Below, piece after piece: positions 7,700 through 16,537 of a stretch of DNA of 34,434 nt; the stretch's first letter is position 1; every line of letters begins with the position of its first letter. The position numbers were made by a program, and so were the translations under genes. The DNA lies in assembly GCA_016936555.1 (NCBI GenBank), contig JAFGXR010000010.1, positions 1 through 34,434 on the forward strand. Direction: 5' to 3'. The notes below the pieces were generated by a model, which was not told the DNA's origin, did not search any database, and saw nothing but the letters and a program-made list of their open reading frames with translations. Source of the DNA: Spirochaetales bacterium. Its GTDB lineage: Bacteria; Spirochaetota; Spirochaetia; DSM-2461.

Positions 7700-8877
7700 A
7701 TGCCGGCCCTGCGGAACCTCTCTCCGATCTTCTTTACGGCATCGACTACTCTGCTTATCTGATTTTCCGTCATCCCGGGGAAGAGGGGAAGGCTTATGCT
7801 TTTTCCGTATTTGTCCAGCGCTTCGGGGTAATCCTCCGGTTTCAGCCCGTAGCGGCGGCTGTAATAAGGCATGATGTGAAGCGGAATATAATGAACCGAT
7901 GTTCCGATCCCCTCTTCTCCGAGGCATTCGATAAACCGGTCCCGGTCGATGGTCAGTTTCTCCGGCACAATTCTCATGATGTACAGATGCCAGGAATGGG
8001 CCTGTGAAACAGGGGGCCGGATTATGAAATCGAGACCCTCGAATCTGACATTATAGGATTCGGCGATTTTTTTGCGGCTCAGATAGAAGGCTTCTGCCTT
8101 TTTCAGCTGTTCCCGGCCGATCGCCGCGGCGATATCGGTCATATTGTATTTGAAACCCGCTTCCACTACGGCGTATCGCCACGATCCGCCTCTGACCGTA
8201 TAGCGGTTCCACACATCTCTGTCTATGCCGTGGAGCCGCATGACCGAAACCCGCCTGGCTATTTCATCGCTATCCGTCACGACCATACCGCCTTCACCGG
8301 TGGTAATGGTCTTGTTGGCATAAAAGGAATAAACTCCCGCATCTCCGATTGTGCCAGAATAGCCCTTATCGGTTTTTACCGGGAAGCTGTGAGCCGCATC
8401 CTCCAGAATTTTCATCCCGTATTGACCGGCTATGGCACAAATCTCGTCCATTGGGCAGTGCTGTCCGCCCATATGTACGGGAATGACCGCTTTTATTCTG
8501 CCTTTGTGCTTCACCGCGGCTCTTTCCAGCTCCGCCGGATCGATATTCCAGCTGTCCCGTTCTATATCGATGAAGAGGGGATCGGCGCCGAGATAGCGGA
8601 TTACTTCGGCGGTTGCCGTAAAGGTGTATGTCGTCGTCGCCACAAGGTCTCCGGGACCGATTCCCAGTGCTTCCAGTGCAAGATGAAGACCCGCCGTGGC
8701 CGAGTTTACAGCCAGCGCGTGCTTCACTCCCACATAGGCGGCAAACTCTTTTTCGAATTCCTTCACCTCGATTCCGCTGGTCAGCCAGCCGCTGCGGATT
8801 ACCCGGACAGCCGCCTCCTCCTCTTCCGGACCGGTGCTCGGTCTGGCAAATGGAATATAATCAGTACTGGGGTTCAT
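7696..8877 (-). CDS. DegT/DnrJ/EryC1 PLP-dependent sugar aminotransferase
   Basis: A 393-residue aminotransferase that converts a nucleotide-linked 4-keto (or 3-keto) sugar to the amino sugar. PLP-site features: D160 in KILEDAAHS, and Schiff-base K189 in SFYANKTITTGEGG. A GLxLALxALGxGxGD phosphate-site segment lies near 63-77. The length is typical for the family. The start overlaps the preceding dehydratase gene by 17 bases, so the two probably act in sequence: 4,6-dehydration of UDP-GlcNAc, then 4-amination, as with PglF-PglE. The stop overlaps the start of the Mo-hydroxylase-like large subunit (ATGA). The exact sugar cannot be read from the sequence. Confidence 0.9.
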   Translation of the reverse strand: MNPSTDYIPFARPSTGPEEEEAAVRVIRSGWLTSGIEVKEFEKEFAAYVGVKHALAVNSATAGLHLALEALGIGPGDLVATTTYTFTATAEVIRYLGADPLFIDIERDSWNIDPAELERAAVKHKGRIKAVIPVHMGGQHCPMDEICAIAGQYGMKILEDAAHSFPVKTDKGYSGTIGDAGVYSFYANKTITTGEGGMVVTDSDEIARRVSVMRLHGIDRDVWNRYTVRGGSWRYAVVEAGFKYNMTDIAAAIGREQLKKAEAFYLSRKKIAESYNVRFEGLDFIIRPPVSQAHSWHLYIMRIVPEKLTIDRDRFIECLGEEGIGTSVHYIPLHIMPYYSRRYGLKPEDYPEALDKYGKSISLPLFPGMTENQISRVVDAVKKIGERFRRAGI

Positions 8878-10339
8878 TGGACGGTACCTCCACAGAGGGT
8901 AAATAGCGGTTTATGGTTTTCCTCAGCTCCACCCTGTTGCGGTAGAGCTCGTCGTTTTCACCGCCGGGAAAACAGATCCATGAAAGCTCGGAAAGCAGCT
9001 CATTCAATTGATTTGTTTCGAATTGCCGGCGGTTCGGCAGCTTCATGATCTTGGAAAACTCGGTCTGGATGGGGGAATCCTCATCGTTCCAGAGGGCCTC
9101 GTGGATTTTTTCCCCTGGTCTCATGCCTATGTAGGATATCTCGATATCTTCTTCCCTGAATCCGTAGAAACGGATCATCTGGCGGGCCATATCGAGAATT
9201 TTCAGCGGTTCGCCCATATCCAGTATGTAGAGATTGCCCCCGGTCCCCACGCCTCCGGTCCTGAGAACAAGAGTCGCCGCTTCTGGGATAGTCATGAAAA
9301 ACCGGCTCGTCTCGGGATGGGTAATCGTCACGGGGCCACCGGAGAGAATCTGTTCCTTGAACAGGGGAACGATGGATCCCCTCGAACCGAGAACATTTCC
9401 GAAGCGTACAACCATAAACTGGCTTATATCGGAACCGGCGTTAAGGACGATATTTTCCGCTATGTTTTTCGAAGCTCCGTAAACGCAGGAGGGCGTGACG
9501 GCTTTATCGGTTGAAATCAGAACGAAACGCTCGACGCCGGCGGCTTTTGCCGCGTCCACGACGTTTTTGGTCCCGAAGACATTATTCTTGACCGCTTCGA
9601 TGGGATTGTACTCCATCATGGGAACGTGTTTATAGGCGGCGCAGTGAAAAATGACATCGGCTTTGAGTCTCTTCAGGATAAAGAACATATAATCCCTGTC
9701 CTGAAGTTCCCCGATAACCGGGACTATGGTCGCCTTGTCGCCGACCCCTCCCGCCTGCAGTTTTCTCAGTTCCTTGTCTATACGGTAAATGCTGTTCTCA
9801 CCGTGACCGAACAGGTACAATCTCTCAGCGCCTCCCGACAGGAGCTGCCGGCTCAGTTCGCTCCCTATACTCCCTCCGGCACCGGTGATCAGAACCCTTT
9901 TTCCCCGTAGGTAGGAGAGGCTTTCCTTCAGATCAATGTTGACCGGCGTCCGTCCCAGAAGGTCCTGGGGATCGATTTCTCTCGTCTGTATGAAATGGGC
10001 GTCGCCGCTGACAATCTGGGAGATCCCCGGAAGAATCCGTATCCGTTTGAATTCCGCCTTCCGCAGGATATCGTAAATTTCCTTCAGCCTTTCCGTCGAT
10101 GCTCTGGGTATGGCTATAAGGGCTTCGGCATTCTGCGGGTTGCTCAGCAGCTCCGCACAGGATTTAATCGGTCCGAGAATGGGGATATCGTCGACAGATG
10201 TTCCTATTTTTTCGATATCGTCATCAATAAATGCGGCTACAGCTCCGGCTACGCGGTTGCTCATTATCTCCCGGGCAATGGCTTTGCCGGCGAAACCGGC
10301 GCCGATTATGAAAATCCTGGTGTCTCTGCTTCCACTCAT
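8861..10339 (-). CDS. UDP-sugar 4,6-dehydratase, CapD/FlaA1/PglF-like, without membrane domain
   Basis: A 492-residue protein. A Rossmann-like N-terminal domain (IIGAGFAGKAI at 11-21) corresponds to the CoA-binding-like part of CapD/WbpM proteins. The SDR dehydratase domain follows: NAD motif GAGGSIGSEL at 153-162, STDKAV at 276-281 and Y287-x3-K291 (YGASK). The four N-terminal transmembrane helices of PglF/WbpM are absent, so this is a soluble form. The expected reaction is UDP-GlcNAc to a UDP-4-keto-6-deoxy hexose. It carries Tyr at the position where WbpM-type proteins often have Met, so it resembles FlaA1-type enzymes there. It is the first gene of the five-gene minus operon; an AGGA sits before the ATG at 10339. 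Confidence 0.88.
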   Translation of the reverse strand: MSGSRDTRIFIIGAGFAGKAIAREIMSNRVAGAVAAFIDDDIEKIGTSVDDIPILGPIKSCAELLSNPQNAEALIAIPRASTERLKEIYDILRKAEFKRIRILPGISQIVSGDAHFIQTREIDPQDLLGRTPVNIDLKESLSYLRGKRVLITGAGGSIGSELSRQLLSGGAERLYLFGHGENSIYRIDKELRKLQAGGVGDKATIVPVIGELQDRDYMFFILKRLKADVIFHCAAYKHVPMMEYNPIEAVKNNVFGTKNVVDAAKAAGVERFVLISTDKAVTPSCVYGASKNIAENIVLNAGSDISQFMVVRFGNVLGSRGSIVPLFKEQILSGGPVTITHPETSRFFMTIPEAATLVLRTGGVGTGGNLYILDMGEPLKILDMARQMIRFYGFREEDIEISYIGMRPGEKIHEALWNDEDSPIQTEFSKIMKLPNRRQFETNQLNELLSELSWICFPGGENDELYRNRVELRKTINRYLPSVEVPSNEPQY

Positions 10340-10493
10340 TTTTTTTGTCCTGCTCCCATAAGCGGTTCCCCCTGTAAGAGCTCCCGCTCATAGGTAGATG
10401 GTAACACTAAATGTTTCATTAGTTAATAGAGAGTCTAAAAAATGAATTTCATATGTCGATAAGTGAAGAGGAGATCAAAATAAGGGAAAGTAA
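10340..10493. other. Divergent intergenic region
   Basis: Holds the promoters for the minus operon starting at 10339 and the plus gene at 10494. An AGGAG near 10472 lies too far from the ATG at 10494 to serve it. I see no convincing -35/-10 pair or hairpin. Confidence 0.4.
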
Positions 10494-10913
10494 ATGAAAA
10501 AAACTGCAATTCTGATTTTAATGCTGGCGGCGGTGCAGCTGTCGGCTTCGACTATAATCGTCAATTCCATTTTTGACGGCGAAAGGGACCCGGGAGCCTC
10601 TGCGGCGGCCGGTTTTGTCGAAGACGGTCTTATGGATGTCCTTTTTGACAGCGGTGTGATTCTCTTTTCCACATTCAATGCCGCGGATTACCGTGTGGAG
10701 GGGGCTAAAGATGCCCGTTTCATGGTTACGATTGAGCCTCTGGGTGACCAGGAGCTTGTCAGGTGGAAATTTCAGGCAACAGTAAACGGCATGGTTCTGG
10801 AAGAGGGGACGGTCCTTTTTTCGGAAATTCAGAACGGCAGCGGACTCGATCGCAGGCAGTTGTATTATCTTATCGGAGAAGCGGTTGCCGAAAAAATCAG
10901 TCTTTATCTGTAA
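10494..10913 (+). CDS. Small exported hypothetical protein
   Basis: A 139-residue protein. MKKTAILILMLAAVQLSAS is a good Sec signal peptide with cleavage after residue 18 or so. The mature part alternates short strands and helices and contains no Cys, so it is not a lipoprotein. It ends with a helix (LIGEAVAEKISLYL). I do not recognise a family. An in-frame TAA directly before the ATG fixes the start; AAGGGA lies about 8 bases upstream. It sits 46 bases before the SPOR-domain gene and probably shares its transcript, which suggests an envelope role. Confidence 0.75.
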   Translation: MKKTAILILMLAAVQLSASTIIVNSIFDGERDPGASAAAGFVEDGLMDVLFDSGVILFSTFNAADYRVEGAKDARFMVTIEPLGDQELVRWKFQATVNGMVLEEGTVLFSEIQNGSGLDRRQLYYLIGEAVAEKISLYL

Positions 10914-10959
10914 TCCAATTTTTTTATCTGCCGAAAATAAGCAGAGAGGTTTTTTATAA

Positions 10960-12834
10960 ATGAAACGGATATTTTTGACTTCACTGATAATCAGCACCGC
11001 TCTTTTCCTTTACGGACAGTCTGTTCATTTCGGAACAACGGCTGTATCGGGGGATGATGAGTTCAAGTCCTATTACAGCGAAGAGAGAAGCACGGGATCC
11101 AATCTCGGCGCTTCCAATTCCTTCCCCGTCAACACGATTGTTACGGTGACAAATCCCGGAAACGGGAAAGCCGTTTCTGTAACCATAGTGAAGAGACTGC
11201 GGTCTCCGGGATTGTTTCTCGTTCTCTCTCCTGAAGCCGGAGAAGCTCTCTCATTTCCCGAAAAGGATGTTCTGGATCTCCAGGTTGTGGAAAACAGAAT
11301 AAATGAAGAGGCTCTGACCGATTATGCCGAAGACAGGGCTTTCAGCCGTGACCCCGACGTCAATCCCTCGGCAGAGCTCGCGGAAGCTGTTGAGGAGACC
11401 CTATCGGAACCGGTTCTTACCGGACCGGCTGTGACTGAAGAAACTGTTCCCGAAGAAGTTCAGGCTATTGATGCCACGGAGGCGGCCGTCGAATCTCCCG
11501 CTGATTTTACCGACGAAATTGAACTTGCATCGATTCCTGCGGAAAGTGACAGTATTGAACCTGAAGCGGATATCGATGAATATATTCCCCCTGTCGTGCT
11601 GGACAGTGAAGGCTCATTCTATGAAACGGGATATGACCCGCTCGTTCTTCTGGAAAGCGGAGAGAAAATGGCTCCGGCCGGTGATGAAGAGAGTGTACTA
11701 CAGGAAGAGCTTCCATTGCCCGAAGAATTTTCAGACAGCGATCTTCCGGAAACTTTCGAACCGGACTGGCCGGCTGAACAAAGTGATATCGCCGAAGAAC
11801 CGGTATCTCCTATTGCGGAGGAACCGGTTATAACTCTGGAATCGGAAGATCTGGAATCGGATCTGTTTAATCCTTCTGTTGATGATCTTCTTATTTTCGA
11901 ACCGGTCAAACCGGAAAATGAAGAGACCGGTACCGGACTGGCAGATGCCGATGTCTCGGAACCGGCTGTCGGAGAGCTCCCCGAAAATCTCCGGGAGACA
12001 ATTGTCATGGTTCCCGATCTCGGGATTGAACCGGAAATCCTGGAGACCGCTGTTCTCAATGAGCCTTTTGTCTCTGTTCCGGTCACAGAAGAATTGGAAG
12101 AACCGGAAGTCATCTCCTACATTCCTGATGACGGAACCGGCTCGTCAGGCTCGTTGAATGATGATATAGCTCTCTATGAGCCGGAAGAAAATATAGAATT
12201 CGAAACGTTTCCCGATGAACCTGCCGTTATCGAAATGGAAGAGGATTTTGTTGAAGTAGCTGAGGTTCCGGAGAAAAAACCCGAGAAAAAACCGGAAAAA
12301 GAGAAAGCTCCCGCTGTGGTGGAAGAGATTCTCGTCCCTGTACCAGAAGAGGTCGGGGAGGTTATCGTCGCCGCACCTGCTGAGGAGACCGAACCCTTTA
12401 TCGAAAGGGAAGAACTGACCATGACTTCTCCGGTGGAGGAACCTGAAGGCAATGTTATCTATTTTCTTACCCCCGGTGATTTCAGACCCCCGCCGAAAAG
12501 CGAGGTGAAGCCCGAGCCTGACAAAGTGCCGGAGGAAAAAACTGTTGAGCCGAAAATGGTGGAGCGGTCGGAACTGGAACACCTGATCGTCAGGGAGCTT
12601 CACAACGGCGGGTCCTATCTTCAACTGGGAACCTACAGCGATGTCGAAGTACTCTACAGCACGATTAAAAGTATAAACGAGTCCTATCCCGCTATCGTTC
12701 TGACAATGGGCAGCGGAAACAATCAGTTGTACAAGCTGCTGATCGGTCCCATTACCAGGGATGAAAAGGGGATTGTGGTCACCCGGTTCAGGAGTCTGGG
12801 GTATGGAGATGCTTTCCTTTACAGTCCACACTGA
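10960..12834 (+). CDS. Secreted acidic SPOR-domain protein with RlpA-like N-terminus
   Basis: A 624-residue exported protein. Signal peptide 1-20 (cut after LFLYGQ or before). Residues 25-105 resemble the double-psi beta-barrel of RlpA (SYYSEE, NTIVTVTNPGNGKAVSVTIV, LVLSPEAGEAL), but the NDRGPF segment with the catalytic Asp reads VKRLRSP, so lytic transglycosylase activity is unlikely. About 115-540 is a long, low-complexity region packed with Glu, Pro, Val and repeated EEP/EPV units, presumably an extended periplasmic spacer. Residues about 545-622 form a SPOR domain (YLQLGTYSDVEVL, YKLLIGPI), which binds denuded septal peptidoglycan. It is likely a septal or cell-wall-associated protein. 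The gene is followed by a strong terminator. Confidence 0.8.
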   Translation: MKRIFLTSLIISTALFLYGQSVHFGTTAVSGDDEFKSYYSEERSTGSNLGASNSFPVNTIVTVTNPGNGKAVSVTIVKRLRSPGLFLVLSPEAGEALSFPEKDVLDLQVVENRINEEALTDYAEDRAFSRDPDVNPSAELAEAVEETLSEPVLTGPAVTEETVPEEVQAIDATEAAVESPADFTDEIELASIPAESDSIEPEADIDEYIPPVVLDSEGSFYETGYDPLVLLESGEKMAPAGDEESVLQEELPLPEEFSDSDLPETFEPDWPAEQSDIAEEPVSPIAEEPVITLESEDLESDLFNPSVDDLLIFEPVKPENEETGTGLADADVSEPAVGELPENLRETIVMVPDLGIEPEILETAVLNEPFVSVPVTEELEEPEVISYIPDDGTGSSGSLNDDIALYEPEENIEFETFPDEPAVIEMEEDFVEVAEVPEKKPEKKPEKEKAPAVVEEILVPVPEEVGEVIVAAPAEETEPFIEREELTMTSPVEEPEGNVIYFLTPGDFRPPPKSEVKPEPDKVPEEKTVEPKMVERSELEHLIVRELHNGGSYLQLGTYSDVEVLYSTIKSINESYPAIVLTMGSGNNQLYKLLIGPITRDEKGIVVTRFRSLGYGDAFLYSPH

Positions 12835-12849
12835 GATGTGTAGAATAAT

Positions 12850-12878
12850 AGCTGTCCCGATGAGGGGCGGCTTTTTTT
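12850..12878 (+). terminator. Intrinsic terminator after the SPOR-domain gene
   Basis: A 9-bp stem (12850-12858 with 12864-12872, two G-U pairs) with loop GATGA is followed by a T run ending at 12878. Confidence 0.8.
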
Positions 12879-12910
12879 ATCTCATAAAACGATGTTTTCA
12901 CGGGGAATAC

Positions 12911-13174
12911 ATGATATTAAAAAACTGGTTTAACAAAAGACAGAGAGAAAGAAGGCAGTACCTGCTTGAAGCCGTAGACAATCAGCTGCAGGATAATGAC
13001 CCCGCGGGGATTACTGATGTTTTCGAAAAAATGGAAAGCAGAGGATATACTGCTGCCGAAATTAAGGAGTTGTTCGCCGCAGTTTTCGAGGGGGAACTTC
13101 ACAGATTGAATAACGCAAAAGTCAAAGAATTTGACAGGCACCATTATCTCGAAGCGCTGAAAGCCATCAAGTAG
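12911..13174 (+). CDS. Small cytoplasmic hypothetical protein
   Basis: An 87-residue protein beginning MILKNWFNKRQRERRQYLLEA. It is highly charged and predicted all-helical, with no signal peptide or membrane segment. I chose ATG 12911 with GGGGA 5-6 bases upstream. A longer frame from 12761 would overlap the SPOR gene and read through its terminator. It lies 12 bases before fbp and is very likely co-transcribed with it. I do not recognise a family; a helper role for fbp would be guesswork. Confidence 0.7.
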   Translation: MILKNWFNKRQRERRQYLLEAVDNQLQDNDPAGITDVFEKMESRGYTAAEIKELFAAVFEGELHRLNNAKVKEFDRHHYLEALKAIK

Positions 13175-13186
13175 ACAGGAATTACA

Positions 13187-15157
13187 ATGAAAAACCACGA
13201 TATAGAAGCACTCAAGCTGCTGGCCAGACAGTACAATACGGTTCAGAAAGCCAGTACCGAGGTTATAAACCTCAGCGCGATTCTCAATCTTCCCAAAGGC
13301 ACGGAACACTTTTTATCGGACGTTCACGGCGAATCGGAAGCCTTTCTCCACGTTCTGAAGAACGGTTCGGGGTCAGTCCGCCGTAAAATCGAAGAGGTCT
13401 TCTCCGGTACTCTTATGGAGGACGACAAGCGGCATCTGGCTTCGCTTATCTTCTATCCGGAGCAACGGCTCCCCCTGATGCTGGAAAAGGTCGATAACCG
13501 CGACGAGTTCTTTAAAATCATTCTCTTCCGACTTATAAAAATCAGCCGGGTCGTCACGTCCAAGTACACCCGTTCCAAAGTTCGCAAAGCTCTGCCCGAA
13601 GCCTATGCTTATATAATCGAAGAGCTTCTCCACGAACAGGAAAGCGTTCTGAACAAACACGAGTATTACACGAGCATCATTGAATCCATCGTCTCGACGG
13701 AAAGGGCTCATTCCTTCATTGTGGCTATCTGCCGCTTCATTCAGAAAATGACCGTCGACCATCTTCATATCATCGGGGACATTTACGACAGGGGACCGGG
13801 AGCTCATATCATCATGGATTCCCTCATCGCCTATCATACGGTGGATATTCAGTGGGGCAACCACGATATCCTCTGGATGGGCGCAGCCTCGGGATGCGGG
13901 GCCTGCATCGCCAATGTCCTGAGAATCTCGCTCCGCTACGGCAATCTGACGACACTGGAAGATGCCTATGGTATCAGCCTCCTTCCTCTGGCACGTTTCG
14001 CCATGGAAACCTACGGCGATGATCCCTGCGCGCAGTTTTTCCCGAAGAACAGCAGCGATATCGATATGGATTACAACGAAGAGCAGATGATAGCGCGGAT
14101 GCACAAAGCCGTAACGATTATCCAGCTCAAGCTGGAAGGGCAGATTATTGCCAGGCGAAAACACTTCCGCATGAATAACCGCGATATTCTCAGTACCCTG
14201 GATCCGGAAAAGGGAACTGTTGTCGTCGAAGGCCTGGAATACCGGGTGAATGACAACAATTTCCCCACTTACGACAAAAATCATCCGCTTGCTCTATCGG
14301 AAAAAGAGAAGGAGATCATGACCAAGCTGACCAATTCCTTCAAGAGCAGTACCAATCTCCGCAAACATGTCCGTTTTCTCTACGAAAAGGGGAGTATGTA
14401 TCTGATCCACAATAACAACCTCCTCTACCACGGTTGTATTTCCATGAAGGATGATGGCTCTTTTGACGGTTTTGAAGTGGATGGTGAATCCTATGCCGGA
14501 CGGGCCTTCATGGACCGGGTGGAAAGACTGGCCCGCCAGGCATACTTCGCATCGGAGGATGATGAAGCCAAAGCCTATGGGCAGGACGCCGTCTGGTATC
14601 TCTGGAGCGGCCGTCAGTCTCCCCTCTACGGAAAAGATAAAATGGCCACTTTCGAACGGTATTTTATCCATGATGAGGCAACTCACAGAGAGAATAAAAA
14701 TCCCTATTACAAATTCAGGGACAGCGATGAAACGGCCAGAAAAATCCTGAAGGAATTCGGTCTCGATCCCGACAGGTCCCATATTATCAACGGACATGTT
14801 CCCGTAGCCGTTAAAAAAGGGGAAAGCCCCGTCAAAGGCGAGGGGAAGCTGATCGTAATCGACGGGGGATTTTCAAAAGCTTATCAGCCTCATACGGGAA
14901 TTGCCGGCTATACACTTGTATATAATTCCCATGGAATGTATCTTGTCTCTCACAAAGGTTTCAGTTCCACCCGGCTGGCCGTGGAAGAGGAACAGGATAT
15001 CCTGACAGAGGATATCCTGCTGGAGAGCGCAAAGGAAAGACTGAGAGTAAAGGATACTGATAAAGGAAAAAAAATCCAGAACCAGATCGATCTTCTCAAC
15101 GCCCTGCTCGATGCCTACAGAACAGGCAGGATAAAAGAAGGTGAGGAATCGTACTGA
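13187..15157 (+). CDS. fbp: Fructose-1,6-bisphosphatase, class III
   Basis: A 656-residue protein matching the Firmicutes-type class III FBPase, which hydrolyses fructose 1,6-bisphosphate to fructose 6-phosphate in gluconeogenesis. It belongs to the calcineurin-like metallophosphoesterase fold: FLSDVHGESEAF near 43-54, IIGDIYDRGPGAHI near 195-208, and WGNHDILWMGAASGCGAC near 224-241 supply the metal ligands. NGHVPVAVKKGESPVKGEGK and DGGFSKAYQ near 540-570 are also family signatures. The length fits the family (about 640-670). AGGAA lies before the ATG. Family knowledge: activity is often tuned by PEP and AMP. Confidence 0.95.
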   Translation: MKNHDIEALKLLARQYNTVQKASTEVINLSAILNLPKGTEHFLSDVHGESEAFLHVLKNGSGSVRRKIEEVFSGTLMEDDKRHLASLIFYPEQRLPLMLEKVDNRDEFFKIILFRLIKISRVVTSKYTRSKVRKALPEAYAYIIEELLHEQESVLNKHEYYTSIIESIVSTERAHSFIVAICRFIQKMTVDHLHIIGDIYDRGPGAHIIMDSLIAYHTVDIQWGNHDILWMGAASGCGACIANVLRISLRYGNLTTLEDAYGISLLPLARFAMETYGDDPCAQFFPKNSSDIDMDYNEEQMIARMHKAVTIIQLKLEGQIIARRKHFRMNNRDILSTLDPEKGTVVVEGLEYRVNDNNFPTYDKNHPLALSEKEKEIMTKLTNSFKSSTNLRKHVRFLYEKGSMYLIHNNNLLYHGCISMKDDGSFDGFEVDGESYAGRAFMDRVERLARQAYFASEDDEAKAYGQDAVWYLWSGRQSPLYGKDKMATFERYFIHDEATHRENKNPYYKFRDSDETARKILKEFGLDPDRSHIINGHVPVAVKKGESPVKGEGKLIVIDGGFSKAYQPHTGIAGYTLVYNSHGMYLVSHKGFSSTRLAVEEEQDILTEDILLESAKERLRVKDTDKGKKIQNQIDLLNALLDAYRTGRIKEGEESY

Positions 15158-15393
15158 CGGTTCCCCTCTGCATAGGGAATTTCTCCCTTCGGGGCGGCAA
15201 TATACGGGGTGAGAAATATTTTTGGCCTTTTAGGATATAATCAGGTAAAATGACATAATTTAGGTTTTTTCTCATACTTTCTTCTTATTTTGAGCATGAC
15301 AAATATTGAAAAAACCTTTTCTATCTCATAAGTTTGTGTCCGAATAAATCAATCTGTGGTAAAATTGCTAAAGTTCAGAGGAGAACATTCAAG
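15158..15393. other. Intergenic region with possible promoter for the cyclase-domain gene
   Basis: Contains an exact TATAAT at 15236-15241 but no good -35 at the right distance, and the 12-base string TACTTTCTTCTT at 15275-15286 that recurs upstream of the paralogous gene at 24894. Some GC-rich small hairpins at 15162-15200 lack a T run, so an fbp terminator is not clear. Confidence 0.35.
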
Positions 15394-16344
15394 GTGTTGG
15401 ATATTTCATTAAAGCAGGAAGTCATCGAAATGCTGGCTCTTACTTTCAAGGCCGATGAAATTAATGAAATAGGGGTTATTCTCTTCAGAAAATTCGACCT
15501 CCATCAGGTCTCGGGAACGCGATCGACAGAAACGGTATCGTCGCGTCGTGCCGCGACGATTCTTGTAGAATACTGCATGGATAAAAAAGGGGAGCTAGGT
15601 CTTCTCGAATTTCTGATTCAGATCGATGATTCCGTATTCCTCGGCAGGCAGGTCGCCGTCGAGGGACTCGAAACTTTCCTCCTCAAGCTCTCCCAGTACG
15701 GATACTTCTACAATCCCGACAAAAGACGGCTGGTCAGCGGGAAAGACGACCCTATGGATATGAAAAACTGGGGTGCCCTTAAAGAGGGAAAATCCTACAG
15801 CATGTCAATTCTCAGCCTGGATATTGTCGAAAATTCAAGACTTGTCAAAGAGTACGGATCAGGGAAGATGAAAAAGCTCTACGCTTCGCTCTGGTCTTTT
15901 TTACGGGAGCGTCTGGCCGCTTATGAAGGCAGAATCTGGTCCTGGGCCGGAGATGGCGGACTTATCGCTTTCGCCATGAAAAAGCACATGATACATTCCA
16001 TACAGTTCGCCATGGAAATTCAGACGCTTATGCTTCTTTTCAATCATGATCCTTCCTATCCGCTGAAGGAACCCATCCAGTTGAGGATAGGCCTGGACAC
16101 GGGAAAAGTTCCCTTTTCTTTTAATACAGGTGAAATCATCTCCGAAGTGATCAACTGTGCGGCCCATCTGGAAAAGGGGGTATGCCTTCCAGGGCATATA
16201 GCCGTTTCCTGCAGGGTTTTTGACGCTATGGGAAAAGGTTACGCCGTTTTCTTTTCCTCGGCCGGGGAGTTTGAAGGGGAGAATACCTATCTCTCCATAC
16301 CTCTGACATATAATATCAAAGAAGCGGAACCGGCATACAGTTGA
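15394..16344 (+). CDS. Class III nucleotide-cyclase-domain protein with small helical N-terminal domain
   Basis: A 316-residue protein. The C-terminal domain (about 133-300) matches class III adenylyl/guanylyl cyclases: first metal Asp D143 in SLDIVENS, second D187 in WAGDGG, exactly 44 residues apart as in known cyclases, then IQLRIGLDTG. The VNxAAR-like segment reads VINCAAHLE, so the transition-state Arg is His. The N-terminal 80 residues are helical and resemble effector-associated or death-like adaptor domains, which is inference. A motif QYGYFYNP...NWGAL joins the two parts and is shared with the gene at 24894. I chose GTG 15394 because AGGAG (15379-15383) is 10 bases upstream; TTG 15397 is possible. 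No membrane segments. The product could be cAMP or cGMP. Confidence 0.75.
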   Translation: MLDISLKQEVIEMLALTFKADEINEIGVILFRKFDLHQVSGTRSTETVSSRRAATILVEYCMDKKGELGLLEFLIQIDDSVFLGRQVAVEGLETFLLKLSQYGYFYNPDKRRLVSGKDDPMDMKNWGALKEGKSYSMSILSLDIVENSRLVKEYGSGKMKKLYASLWSFLRERLAAYEGRIWSWAGDGGLIAFAMKKHMIHSIQFAMEIQTLMLLFNHDPSYPLKEPIQLRIGLDTGKVPFSFNTGEIISEVINCAAHLEKGVCLPGHIAVSCRVFDAMGKGYAVFFSSAGEFEGENTYLSIPLTYNIKEAEPAYS

Positions 16345-16362
16345 TTTGAAACCGGATAAAGC

Positions 16363-16401
16363 ATCCCCCTGTCCCGTTGCGGATAGGGGGATTTTTTTTT
16401 T
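16363..16401 (+). terminator. Strong intrinsic terminator
   Basis: A 12-bp stem starting ATCCCCCT and ending AGGGGGAT (16363-16374 with 16381-16392), loop CGTTGC, is followed by ten T residues. It ends the cyclase-domain transcript. Confidence 0.9.
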
Positions 16402-16489
16402 GATAGTATATGAACTACAACCACGTATTAATATAATCAATTATATATGTGTATAAAATTAATATAATTAATAAAAATATCATAATAAG

Positions 16490-16517
16490 TTGACATAGTT
16501 AATATAAATGCTATATT
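16490..16517 (+). promoter_or_regulatory. Sigma-70 type promoter of the DUF2089 operon, with inverted repeat
   Basis: TTGACA at 16490-16495, a 16-base spacer, and TATATT at 16512-16517. An ATATAAA/TTTATAT inverted repeat (16502-16508 and 16516-16522) covers the -10, a natural place for a repressor, possibly the HTH protein encoded just downstream. The surrounding 16425-16530 stretch is almost pure A/T. Confidence 0.65.
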
Positions 16518-16537
16518 TATATCAAGGAGTATGAGAG

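Noticed and set aside
7700-7927. N-terminal extension of the Mo-hydroxylase-like large subunit (ORF from 7927)
   Set aside because: The extension lies inside the aminotransferase gene in another frame, is Arg/Lys-rich nonsense, and the ATGA junction at 7696-7699 marks a natural start.
11380-12300. Possible DNA tandem repeat in the SPOR-domain gene
   Set aside because: The Glu/Pro repeats are irregular in length and codon use, so this is low-complexity protein and not a DNA-level tandem array.
11619-12831. Long minus-strand open frames rich in Ser/Gly/Thr or Phe
   Set aside because: They are antisense products of the repetitive Glu/Pro codons in the SPOR-domain gene.
12761-12910. Extended start for the 87-residue protein before fbp
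   Set aside because: It would overlap the SPOR gene and translate through a terminator hairpin; ATG 12911 has its own ribosome-binding site.
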